Source: Clostridia bacterium
GTDB taxonomy: Bacteria; Bacillota; Peptococcia; DRI-13; DTU073
DNA: 22,626 bases
Reading direction: 5' to 3'
NCBI GenBank assembly: GCA_028709105.1
Contig: JAQVYD010000008.1
Coordinates: 1-22,626, forward strand
The notes beneath the pieces are model-generated. The model searched no databases. It worked only from the letters and a program-made list of their open reading frames with translations, and was not told where the DNA came from. The first letter of the stretch is position 1, and every line of letters starts with the position of its first letter. Positions 15,399-22,557 of this stretch are shown piece after piece. Both the position numbers and the translations under genes were made by a program.

Positions 15399-16280
15399 TT
15401 GCTTGAACCAATCTCGATCGGTTCGTATACTAATTCAAGACTAGTTTTTGAACGATTGAATAATGAGTTGGCAGTTTTACAAAGTGAAGGATTCCCTTTT
15501 GATATTGATATAGATATGGTAGGGGAAATCACTTTTATGGATTGTCTTCTTTACCATAAGGAAGGTTTTAGTGTTGAGGACACTTTTAATACGATTAAAT
15601 TTTCTATAGCTAATTGTTTAGCGGAAATAATCGTAGAAGAATGGGAGACTCTGTTAATTAGGAAAATTGTGCGGGACAATTTTTATTACTATAATGATGA
15701 AGAAAAACAGGCAATCTTAAATAAAGCTAAAAGCATCTTGAATCCGACAGGGTTAAACCCATATCATCAACATCAGCGCAAAGAAAAGGTGAAAAATAAG
15801 ATTTTAGATTATTTAGAGCCCCAGAAACATTTAGTTGTGGAAGGTTTTATTAGTTTTCGCTTAAAGGATTATCAAAAGGAGCTGGAAAATATTGTAAACT
15901 CTGCTGTTGATGAATTATTGATGGAAAAAGAATATCTGGAATTTATCCGTCTTTTGAAATATTTTGTAGAAATACAAGAACCACGTATCCGCAAGGTTCA
16001 GGTTATCTTTAAGCAAAGTGGGAAGTTTTCTCTTTTGGATGAGGAGAATAAAGTTATAAAACATGAATGTCTTGAGGGACTAATGGTGGACATGTTAGAA
16101 AGTGAGACAAATTATGAAGATCTTTTAATTAGTGCTTTGATTACTTTGGCTCCTCAGGAGTTGGTATTACACAAGGAATTAGATGTGGAGACGGGTGATG
16201 CGATTAAGACAATCCAAAATGTTTTTGGAAACAGGGTCGTTAATTGTTCCGGTTGTAAAAAATGCCGCGGTAAGAATTAA
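15399..16280 (+). CDS. ytxC: YtxC-like sporulation protein
   Basis: 293 aa from TTG 15399, chosen because AAAGGAG (15384-15390) lies 8 nt before it; the in-frame GTG at 15390 overlaps that site. The overall character matches the YtxC family of spore formers, whose molecular role is unknown: a mostly helical, charged protein beginning LEPISIGSY, with a central EEKQAILNKAKSIL segment and FISFRLKDYQKELENIVN. The C-terminus has a cysteine-rich CSGCKKC tail that might bind metal. No signal peptide or membrane segment is seen. The DUF445 gene follows 41 nt later and is probably cotranscribed. In B. subtilis ytxC lies next to thrS; no thrS is present here. Confidence 0.8.
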   Translation: MLEPISIGSYTNSRLVFERLNNELAVLQSEGFPFDIDIDMVGEITFMDCLLYHKEGFSVEDTFNTIKFSIANCLAEIIVEEWETLLIRKIVRDNFYYYNDEEKQAILNKAKSILNPTGLNPYHQHQRKEKVKNKILDYLEPQKHLVVEGFISFRLKDYQKELENIVNSAVDELLMEKEYLEFIRLLKYFVEIQEPRIRKVQVIFKQSGKFSLLDEENKVIKHECLEGLMVDMLESETNYEDLLISALITLAPQELVLHKELDVETGDAIKTIQNVFGNRVVNCSGCKKCRGKN

Positions 16281-16321
16281 AAAGTGGTGAATGAGGAAAA
16301 GAAAAATGGGTGTGAGAAGAG

Positions 16322-16945
16322 ATGCATAATTTTTTATTTGTTGTTTTGATGGGATTTATTGGTGCTGGTATTGGTTGGATTACTAATGTATTAGCAATTA
16401 GACTTCTTTTCAAGCCTTATCAAGAGTATAAAGTACCAGTTTTGGGCTGGAGAATACAAGGTCTTATCCCCAAAAGACAAAAAGATATTGCTGTTGCTTT
16501 GGGAGAGATTGTTAGTACAGAATTGATTACGGGAAATGATGTCCTAGAGAGTTTAAGCCGTAAGGATATTCAAGAACGTCTTCAGGAGAAATTCGAGAAA
16601 TATGTACGAGAACAGGTTTTTTTGCGAATGCCTTTTGTCATTCCAGAAAGTATCTTAGTGTCATTGGCCGAGTTTGTGGCTAAAAGATTGGGACAAGAAG
16701 TGAATAAGTTTCTTAATAATCCGGGCGAGTTTTTTCGGGAACAAGAACTAAATGAAATCAAGCGGGAAATTAAAAGAATTGTGGAAGAGAAAGTAGTTTC
16801 CTTAGAAATGGCTAGTTTAGAAGAAATCGTTTATGCCTTGGCCCGCTCTGAATTAAAACATATTGAAATAATCGGGGGAGTTCTGGGTTTTTTTATTGGG
16901 CTTGCCCAAGGGATAATTTCGATTTTTTGGCAAGGCTTGAGATGA
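16322..16945 (+). CDS. DUF445 family membrane protein (short form)
   Basis: 207 aa. An N-terminal membrane segment (about 4-24, FLFVVLMGFIGAGIGWITN) includes the family hallmark GWITNVLAIRLLFKP. GLIPKRQKDIAVALGEIVSTEL follows, also typical of DUF445. The middle is charged and helical (about 70-175), and a second membrane segment ends the protein (about 184-205). Known DUF445 proteins such as B. subtilis YheB are considerably longer, so this is a compact version. The function is unknown; an envelope role is likely from the topology. ATG 16322 has GTGAGAAGAG upstream. It lies downstream of ytxC on the same strand. Confidence 0.85.
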   Translation: MHNFLFVVLMGFIGAGIGWITNVLAIRLLFKPYQEYKVPVLGWRIQGLIPKRQKDIAVALGEIVSTELITGNDVLESLSRKDIQERLQEKFEKYVREQVFLRMPFVIPESILVSLAEFVAKRLGQEVNKFLNNPGEFFREQELNEIKREIKRIVEEKVVSLEMASLEEIVYALARSELKHIEIIGGVLGFFIGLAQGIISIFWQGLR

Positions 16946-16956
16946 TTTTTGATGTT

Positions 16957-17856
16957 TTAAGGTGAAAGAAAATTTGTATTAGAAATAATTAAGTCAAATT
17001 TACCATCAATTAAATAAATAGGGGTGATATATGTTTCCTCATTGTTTTCTATTTTTGCTTGCTGATAAAGGATTTGGGGATCCATTTGCAGTTCAACATT
17101 CCGGTTAGACATGTTAACTAAAAAAATACCATTATGAACGCTTAGAAATTCAGCTACAGAAGATTTGACCATCTCATCGATAACGGTAAATTTCTGCCCG
17201 GCAAATTTAGAGGCTAGTGTTAAAAATGTTTCTTTATCAGCAGCTATACCCGTAAATAGATTGTATTCTCCATATATTTTCTGATAGACAAGCCATTCTG
17301 CCGTATAGTTATCTCGCGAGGGGTTTTTTTCTACGCGAGGTGTGGCATCAAGTAATCTAATGATACTTTTTAACATCAGAGCAGTGTAATTACTGTAAAT
17401 TTTGCTATGAATGGAGTTTTCGAATTTCAAAAAAACGTCAATTATTTTATCTATATCGCCTTGTTGAAGATTTTCTATTTGTTCATTTGTTAATTGACAA
17501 TCTTGTTTATAGTTTTCCAACTCCTTTTGCAGTTGGTCAAAAGTAAAGTGCTTCTTATCTATTAAGGCTTGGCTTAATTGCAGATGACCTAATTTTTGTG
17601 TAGATAAAAGGTCTTGAAGTTGCTGTTCATTGAGATAGCCTAATTGTAAAGCAATTTCCCCGAACTTTTTATCTATTTTCATTTGCAGTTGGTGAACTTC
17701 TTGGACCTGTGTACTGTCCATATAGCCAAAATTGATCGCTAAAACTCCCAGTTTAACATGAATCGATTTTTGATATTCTAAGACCTCTTTTAATTCTTCA
17801 GTGGTGACCGCTTTTTTATTTAAAAGATAATTACCAAAATATTGACTAAACATCAT
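16957..17856 (-). CDS. MshEN-like repeat protein with C-terminal CheX-like domain
   Basis: 299 aa (ATG 17856, or 17853 by spacing to GAGGAGG). The N-terminal half has four related units of about 24 residues, at roughly 6-29, 35-58, 64-87 and 91-116. Units 2 and 3 best fit the pattern [RK]-[LF]-G-x3-[LIV]-x2-G-x6-L-x3-Q of MshEN modules, which in known cases bind cyclic di-GMP. After a linker (about 118-150) the C-terminal half resembles CheX/CheC phosphatases: a helix ending VAEFLSVHNGIFLVNMS, then beta strands. The phosphatase family uses an E-x2-N pair; here I read E236-F-L-S239, so the Asn seems to be Ser, although N242 is nearby. Its start overlaps the CheY-like stop by 1 nt, so that receiver is the likely partner. 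Confidence 0.7.
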   Translation of the reverse strand: MMFSQYFGNYLLNKKAVTTEELKEVLEYQKSIHVKLGVLAINFGYMDSTQVQEVHQLQMKIDKKFGEIALQLGYLNEQQLQDLLSTQKLGHLQLSQALIDKKHFTFDQLQKELENYKQDCQLTNEQIENLQQGDIDKIIDVFLKFENSIHSKIYSNYTALMLKSIIRLLDATPRVEKNPSRDNYTAEWLVYQKIYGEYNLFTGIAADKETFLTLASKFAGQKFTVIDEMVKSSVAEFLSVHNGIFLVNMSNRNVELQMDPQILYQQAKIENNEETYITPIYLIDGKFDLIISNTNFLSP

Positions 17857-18239
17857 TAAACCTCCTCTTCATCTTTTAATTTATCAAGAATAGAAAGGAT
17901 TTGCATTTCTTTCCAAGGCTTTTGAATAAAATCATAAGCACCTTCTTCTAAGGCGGTTTTTAAATGAGTTTGTGTACCTGAAGAGGTAAGCATAATTACT
18001 TTTATTTTGGAATTAAATTTTCGTAGTTCTTTAAGCGTATCAATTCCGTTCATAACGGGCATAACAATATCTAAAAAAATAGCTTGCGGATTGTATTCTT
18101 TAATCAAGGATAAGGCTTCTTTTCCGTTTGAGGCTTCTAAAATTGTTTTAATACCTGCATCAGTTAGTATTTCTAAGAGTTGTTTTCTGACTAACATGGA
18201 GTCATCACAGAGGACAATTTTAAGTTTTTGAGAACCCAT
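17856..18239 (-). CDS. CheY-like single-domain response regulator
   Basis: 127 aa, a stand-alone receiver domain. The acidic pocket D12-D13, phosphoacceptor D57 (FLDIVMP), conserved T85 (MLTSS) and K107 (QKPW) are all present. There is no output domain, so it acts by binding another protein. The start is ATG 18239, with AAAGGAG upstream. It is the first gene of a two-gene minus-strand unit, and its TAA overlaps the ATG of the CheX-like gene by one base. It is likely phosphorylated by a CheA-type kinase elsewhere. It could belong to chemotaxis or to a separate signalling path. Confidence 0.93.
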   Translation of the reverse strand: MGSQKLKIVLCDDSMLVRKQLLEILTDAGIKTILEASNGKEALSLIKEYNPQAIFLDIVMPVMNGIDTLKELRKFNSKIKVIMLTSSGTQTHLKTALEEGAYDFIQKPWKEMQILSILDKLKDEEEV

Positions 18240-18412
18240 CTAATAATTCTCCTTTCATTTTAACATTTTCAACATTTTTCTTCTTATAAATTCCAAATTA
18301 ATAATACTATTACAATTCTGTATATTCTACTGTTTTTGAAAAATACCTGCCCGAAAAAGTATATAATAGTATAATTTCACAATTACCAATATTGTCCAGG
18401 ACGTATTCAATC

Positions 18413-18441
18413 TTGACATTTGTTTTAAAACATGGTACTCT
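18413..18441 (+). promoter_or_regulatory. sigma-A promoter of the rplU operon
   Basis: TTGACA (18413-18418), 17-bp spacer, TACTCT (18436-18441). A start near 18448 gives a leader of about 117 nt before rplU. Confidence 0.7.
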
Positions 18442-18447
18442 TTTTCT

Positions 18448-18564
18448 GTTGTGGGCGTAATGTGCCTGCCAAACCGCTCAACTCGGGTTTTTAAAGTGGT
18501 CATTGCTTCTCGCAATTATTGCTGCCTAGAGATGGCGAGTCTAGGTTAGGGAGGTGTAGTTAAG
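18448..18564 (+). ncRNA. L21 leader (structured 5' UTR of rplU)
   Basis: About 117 nt of gene-free, GC-richer sequence lies between the promoter and rplU. It includes a strong hairpin CCTAGA (18524-18529) / TCTAGG (18540-18545) immediately upstream of the Shine-Dalgarno GGGAGGTG. Firmicutes carry a conserved leader at this position, thought to regulate the ribosomal protein operon. I recognise it mainly by position and general makeup, so the family assignment is tentative. Upstream, 18240-18412 holds only AT-rich promoter-like sequence for the two flanking units. Confidence 0.55.
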
Positions 18565-18882
18565 ATGTATGCGATTATAGAAACTGGCGGAAAGCAGTAT
18601 AAAGTTCAAACAGGTGATGTTTTGCATGTGGAAAAAGTTGAAGCTAAGGAAGGCGAAACATTTGCAGTAGCACAGGTGTTGGCTGTTATCGATGGAGAAA
18701 AGGTTTCTGTGGGCAGACCTTTTGTGGAAGGTGCCAGTGTTGCTTTAAAAGTTTTAGAACATGGTAAAGACGATAAAATTCTTATCTTTAAGTATAAGGC
18801 GAAGAAACATTATCGGAAAACTCGTGGACATCGGCAGCCCTATACTAAAGTTGTCGTAGAAAATATTGCTGTCAATGGTTAG
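18565..18882 (+). CDS. rplU: 50S ribosomal protein L21
   Basis: 105 aa, standard length. It begins MYAIIETGGKQYKVQ and ends with the rRNA-binding segment FKYKAKKHYRKTRGHRQPYT, both hallmarks of L21. It binds 23S rRNA in the large subunit. ATG 18565 follows GGGAGGTG at good spacing. It is the first gene of rplU-prp-rpmA, the standard Firmicute order, and its stop overlaps the prp start. Confidence 0.98.
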   Translation: MYAIIETGGKQYKVQTGDVLHVEKVEAKEGETFAVAQVLAVIDGEKVSVGRPFVEGASVALKVLEHGKDDKILIFKYKAKKHYRKTRGHRQPYTKVVVENIAVNG

Positions 18883-19258
18883 TGCAGAGATTTATTATGA
18901 GGGTAAGCAGGTCAAGGGGTTTGTGGTTAAGGGGCATGCTGAGGCCGGTCCTCCAGGAGAAGATTTAGTATGTGCGAGTATTTCGGCACTTACTCAGACA
19001 GCTCTTTTAGGGTTAGACACTTTTTTACCGGTAAAACCTCTTTGGCAAATGGAAGATGACGGATATTTAGAGTGTTGGATACCGGAAAATTTATCGTCAG
19101 CCGATCTCCAGAAGGCTGTAGTGATTATCGGTACTTTAGAACTAGGACTCAAGTCGATCGAAGAAGGTTATGGACAGTATCTTCAAGTTAGTAAGAGGAG
19201 GTGGACTAGATGTTGTTCAAAATCAATTTGCAATTATTTGCACAGAAAAAAGGGGTAG
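18875..19258 (+). CDS. prp: ribosomal-processing cysteine protease Prp (YsxB family)
   Basis: 127 aa from ATG 18875, which lies inside the 3' end of rplU (8-nt overlap), so translation is probably coupled; an in-frame TTG at 18866 is less likely. Prp removes the N-terminal leader of ribosomal protein L27. The catalytic pair is visible as H21 in KGHAEAGPPGEDLVC and C33 at its end. The C-terminal part (ALTQTALLGL, then DGYLECWIP) fits the family. The 3' end overlaps rpmA by 49 nt in another frame, adding a basic, Cys-rich tail (WTRCCSKSICNYLH) that is probably non-conserved. Confidence 0.93.
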   Translation: MVSAEIYYEGKQVKGFVVKGHAEAGPPGEDLVCASISALTQTALLGLDTFLPVKPLWQMEDDGYLECWIPENLSSADLQKAVVIIGTLELGLKSIEEGYGQYLQVSKRRWTRCCSKSICNYLHRKKG

Positions 19259-19500
19259 GTAGTTCTCGTAATGGACGGGATAGTGAAGCTCAACGCCTTG
19301 GTATAAAACGTTTTGATGGTCAATTAGTGAGTGCGGGAAGCATCTTGGTAAGACAAAGAGGGACAAAAATTCATCCTGGTAATAATGTCGGTTTAGGTAA
19401 AGATGACACCTTATTTGCGCTCACCGATGGTTATGTAAAATTCGAAAGAAGAAGTAAAGATAAAAAACAGGTTAGTGTTTATTCCGCAGCAGTTATGTAA
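19210..19500 (+). CDS. rpmA: 50S ribosomal protein L27 with cleavable N-terminal leader
   Basis: 96 aa. L27 sits near the peptidyl transferase centre. It begins MLFKINLQLF then AQKKGVGSS. The first ten residues match the Firmicute leader motif removed by Prp (cut expected after F10), exposing AQKKG as the mature N-terminus. GSSRNGRDS, LGIKRFDGQ, GSILVRQRGTKIHPG and DGYVKFERR are conserved L27 blocks. The Shine-Dalgarno GAGGAGG lies inside prp. A terminator follows closely. Confidence 0.98.
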   Translation: MLFKINLQLFAQKKGVGSSRNGRDSEAQRLGIKRFDGQLVSAGSILVRQRGTKIHPGNNVGLGKDDTLFALTDGYVKFERRSKDKKQVSVYSAAVM

Positions 19501-19509
19501 TAAGGCATC

Positions 19510-19544
19510 AAAGTCCCGGGCAAAGCATCCGGGGCTTTTCTTTT
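19510..19544 (+). terminator. Rho-independent terminator after rpmA
   Basis: AAAGTCCCGG (19510-19519), 9-nt loop, CCGGGGCTTT (19529-19538, one G-T pair), then T-rich sequence to 19544. It separates the abundant ribosomal part from spo0B-like/obgE. No new promoter is obvious in the 12 nt before the next gene, so partial read-through probably feeds obgE. Confidence 0.85.
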
Positions 19545-19556
19545 CTATAATTTCAG

Positions 19557-20108
19557 GTGTTAAAGGGTGTGGAGAATTTGTCTGAAGATTTATTAAAAAA
19601 GATGTTGGAAGTACATAGAATGCAGCGGCATGACTTTATGAATTATTTACAAATTATTTATGGTTATTTACAATTAGGGAATCCGGAAAAAGCTAAAGAG
19701 TATTTGTTAAATGCGGTAGAAAGTGTGCAGAGTTGTGGGCAGCTTAGTAAAATTTCGCTACCTTTTTTACAAAGCTTTTTAATTTGGTGTGTTACGCAAT
19801 TTAATAACTCTCATCATGTTTTTGAAGTTGTTTTAAATGGCATTGGGAGTGAGTGGCAAGACGTTGATGAGGAATTAACGCTAATTTTAAGGGAATTGTT
19901 ATCTTCTGTTCAGGATAGTCTAAGCAATAATGATTTAAAGTGTAAGTTGAGTTTTCTGGATAATTCCTCAGGTTTTAGTTTGCTTTTTTTAGGGAGAGAT
20001 GATTGTCTTCATCATTTAAAGAAGCAAAAGTGTACCTCGCACTTGCTTTCTGTAGTTTGTGAAGAAATAACACAAGGGGAATTAGTCGTGACAATTAAGC
20101 GTAGGTGA
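19557..20108 (+). CDS. Spo0B-like sensor-type phosphotransferase domain protein
   Basis: 183 aa if started at GTG 19557. The start is uncertain: that GTG lacks a proper Shine-Dalgarno site, and in-frame TTG 19578, with AAAGGG and GGAG upstream, is a good alternative. The N-terminal helix carries RHDFMNYLQIIYGYLQLGNPEKA, the Spo0B/SpoOB_a dimerisation-histidine signature. H25 would be the phosphorylated His. The C-terminal half resembles a degenerate kinase ATPase fold with no ATP-lid glycines (DNSSGFSLLFLG). Its position between rpmA and obgE is the Spo0B position in B. subtilis, and its length is similar (B. subtilis Spo0B is about 190 aa). The inferred role is phosphoryl transfer in the sporulation phosphorelay. 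Confidence 0.8.
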   Translation: MLKGVENLSEDLLKKMLEVHRMQRHDFMNYLQIIYGYLQLGNPEKAKEYLLNAVESVQSCGQLSKISLPFLQSFLIWCVTQFNNSHHVFEVVLNGIGSEWQDVDEELTLILRELLSSVQDSLSNNDLKCKLSFLDNSSGFSLLFLGRDDCLHHLKKQKCTSHLLSVVCEEITQGELVVTIKRR

Positions 20109-20140
20109 AAACATCTGAGTGAGGTTGGGTGAGTTGATTT

Positions 20141-21412
20141 ATGTTTTATGATTATGCAAAAATCTATGTAAAAGGCGGGGACGGCGGTAATGGGATGATT
20201 TCTTTCCGTCGCGAAAAATATGTTCCTGAAGGTGGTCCCTCCGGCGGGGATGGCGGTAAAGGCGGAAGTGTAATTTTAGAGGCAGAGGAAGGATTGCGCA
20301 CACTGGTAGATTTTCGTTTTAAGAAGCATTTTAAGGCGGAACGAGGCGAAAACGGCAAATCTAAAAATATGTATGGGGCTAATGCTTCTGATTTAATTGT
20401 TAAAGTACCGGTAGGGACAGTAGTTAGATTGGCTGACACTAAGCAAATCATTGCTGATTTAGTAAATGTTGGGGAGCAGTTTGTCGCGGCGCGAGGCGGA
20501 CGTGGGGGAAAAGGCAATGCTCGTTTTGTTTCTTCCGTAAATAGGGTCCCGAGAATTGCCGAAAATGGTGATCTAGGGGAAGAAAAGTGGTTAGCACTAG
20601 AATTAAAACTTTTAGCCGATGTTGGTTTGATCGGTTTCCCTAATGTCGGAAAGTCCACGATTATTGCGCATGTATCTGCGGCTAAACCTAAAATCGCTAA
20701 TTATCACTTTACAACAATTGATCCTAATTTGGGTATGGTTAAGCTAGAAGAAGGAAACAGTTTTGTTCTGGTAGATATTCCCGGGTTGGTAGAAGGAGCT
20801 AGTGAAGGTATCGGCTTAGGGCATCGTTTTCTACGTCATGTGGAACGGACACGCCTTTTACTGCATGTTTTAGATATAGCCGGTTCCGAGGGCAGGGATC
20901 CTTTGCGGGATTTGGAAGTAATTAATAAGGAGCTGGAGAAATATAATCCTTATTTAAAAACTCGACCCCAGATAATTGTAGCTAATAAAATGGATCTACC
21001 CACAGCAGAAGAAAATCTAATCAGGTTAAAAAAAGAAGTGGGAACAAAATATGAAATCTATCCTGTTTCTGCGGTTACCGGTACAGGCTTAAAGGAATTA
21101 ATATTTCGAACAGGGGCATTATTAGCCATGCTTCCTGTAACACCTCTTGATGTCGCTGCAGAGACGTTACGGGTGGTTAAGGTAGAAGAGGAACTGCCTT
21201 ATCAAGTAGAGTTACAAGGGGATATTTGGCAGGTTTATGGACCGGAAGTTGATCGTTTGTTGAATAAAATTAATATCGCTTATGAAGATAATATGGAGCG
21301 TTTTCTTTTAATTTTGCGTAAAATAGGAGTAGAAGATACTTTGCGGGAAAAAGGGGCTAAAGATGGGGATACAGTAAGTATTAACGGCTGGGAATTTGAG
21401 TTTATGGATTAG
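20141..21412 (+). CDS. obgE: Obg-family GTPase
   Basis: 423 aa, normal length. A ribosome-associated GTPase needed for large-subunit assembly and, in Bacillus, for sporulation and stress signalling. Domains: glycine-rich Obg fold (1 to about 158, with KGGDGGNG and GGPSGGDGGKGG); G domain from G1 GFPNVGKST (about 165-173), with G3 DIPGLVEGAS, G4 ANKMDLP and G5 PVSAVTG; C-terminal OCT domain (about 345-423, ending INGWEFEFMD). ATG 20141 has a weak upstream GGGTGAG. It lies 32 nt after the Spo0B-like gene and is probably cotranscribed with it. Confidence 0.98.
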   Translation: MFYDYAKIYVKGGDGGNGMISFRREKYVPEGGPSGGDGGKGGSVILEAEEGLRTLVDFRFKKHFKAERGENGKSKNMYGANASDLIVKVPVGTVVRLADTKQIIADLVNVGEQFVAARGGRGGKGNARFVSSVNRVPRIAENGDLGEEKWLALELKLLADVGLIGFPNVGKSTIIAHVSAAKPKIANYHFTTIDPNLGMVKLEEGNSFVLVDIPGLVEGASEGIGLGHRFLRHVERTRLLLHVLDIAGSEGRDPLRDLEVINKELEKYNPYLKTRPQIIVANKMDLPTAEENLIRLKKEVGTKYEIYPVSAVTGTGLKELIFRTGALLAMLPVTPLDVAAETLRVVKVEEELPYQVELQGDIWQVYGPEVDRLLNKINIAYEDNMERFLLILRKIGVEDTLREKGAKDGDTVSINGWEFEFMD

Positions 21413-21499
21413 TGGGAAAGGAATGGTTTGAAAAATAACTTTTCGGTTAAACTGGTCTTAAGGGGTTGTCTAGGAACAGTTTGAGCGGAGGGTTATTCT

Positions 21500-22468
21500 A
21501 TGAGATATCAACAAAGGATAATTCAAAAAATAGGCGAGAAGATAAAATACAGATGGAGCAAATGGCAAAATAAACGTTTATTAAAGGGTTATTATCGTAG
21601 CCAGAATTTAATAGAGCTGCGAGCCCCTCGCTTCTTACAGAATGTTTTTGTTTTTTTTGTGATTTTGCTGCTTCTTTTTTGGTATGCACCTACGTTGAAC
21701 ATAGCTTTCTGGGGAATTATTGTTTTTTTTGTGGTTATGGTTTGGGGGCGGATTTCTAAAGAACAAAGAGAGAGTCGGCAGTTAAAAAAAGCATGTTTTC
21801 AAAAGATTGCCGTAAGAGAGTATCAAAAACGTTTAGAAAGAACGCCTCATGAGGTGCTTATGAAAATATTGCAAGAGGAAATAAGCGAAAAGTTTGAGGT
21901 AAGGGGTTTGAAAATAAACAATGGTTTTCTTGAAGGAAGATTGTTTGGTGAAAAATTAGTTGTGGCGTATCTGGACGTAAACAGGGAAGAAGTTATCGCT
22001 ATGCGGGAAGTTCAGTCGGTAGTCAAGAAATGTTTTCAGAGGGGAATCTCACAAGTAAGGATTTTTACCAATGGTGATTCCCCCCCGGCTGTATCTAATC
22101 TAGGGCAGTGTTATGAGCTTAATTTGAGGCTGTATAATGCTGAAAAGCTGCAATATTTGCTAAAAAATACGCTCTTGTTTCCTTCTGTTTCGGAAATAAC
22201 GGAGATTATCAATTGTGAAAAATTAAAGCGACAGAAAAAGATGTCGGTAATAAAAGGAGAGATCCTGAAAAAAAAGAAGGTTAGCGGCTATCTTCTTTAT
22301 AGTTTATTGCTTTTTCTTATGGCTTGGTTACGTTTAGGCGTCGTTTATTTAAATATTGCAGCGAGCTTGATTTTGTTGGGATTTGCGCTCATGATTATCA
22401 TAAAAAATTTTCAGCTGCGGGAAAAGGAAGTCACGAGTGCCGCTTATTTTCAAAAAGAAGGGCTTTAG
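21500..22468 (+). CDS. membrane protein with a possible degenerate Mrr/restriction-like domain
   Basis: 322 aa, GGAGGG before ATG 21500. Two membrane segments (about 47-66 and 68-86) follow a very basic N-terminus. A soluble region (about 87-262) comes next, then a second membrane pair (about 265-283 and 285-302). The soluble part contains LVVAYLDVNREEVIAMREVQ, CFQRGISQVRIFTNG and a following Tyr/Leu-rich block. Their spacing resembles Mrr-type nuclease domains, but the usual D...QxK catalytic residues are not seen, so it is probably not an active nuclease. I do not recognise the family. It follows obgE after 87 nt with no clear terminator between, so cotranscription is possible. Confidence 0.72.
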   Translation: MRYQQRIIQKIGEKIKYRWSKWQNKRLLKGYYRSQNLIELRAPRFLQNVFVFFVILLLLFWYAPTLNIAFWGIIVFFVVMVWGRISKEQRESRQLKKACFQKIAVREYQKRLERTPHEVLMKILQEEISEKFEVRGLKINNGFLEGRLFGEKLVVAYLDVNREEVIAMREVQSVVKKCFQRGISQVRIFTNGDSPPAVSNLGQCYELNLRLYNAEKLQYLLKNTLLFPSVSEITEIINCEKLKRQKKMSVIKGEILKKKKVSGYLLYSLLLFLMAWLRLGVVYLNIAASLILLGFALMIIIKNFQLREKEVTSAAYFQKEGL

Positions 22469-22473
22469 ATGAT

Positions 22474-22551
22474 AGGGGACACACTTGCTGAAGCAGTAGG
22501 GAACGACGCCCTCGTCGTTCCGTCTTGCATGACAGGAATGTCCCCTTTTTG
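22474..22551. repeat. nested palindromic (REP-like) element, possible terminator
   Basis: Outer arms AGGGGACA (22474-22481) and TGTCCCCT (22539-22546), inner arms GGAACGACG (22500-22508) and CGTCGTTCC (22513-22521) around a CCCT loop. T residues 22546-22550 follow. The GC-rich inner part contrasts with the AT-rich surroundings, as in dispersed palindromic repeats of spore-forming Clostridia. It may also terminate the preceding gene. Confidence 0.6.
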
Positions 22552-22557
22552 TCGTAT

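Noticed and set aside
20164..20658. 164-codon minus-strand frame opposite obgE
   Set aside because: It is the Pro/Ser-rich mirror of the glycine-rich Obg domain, so it is a shadow.
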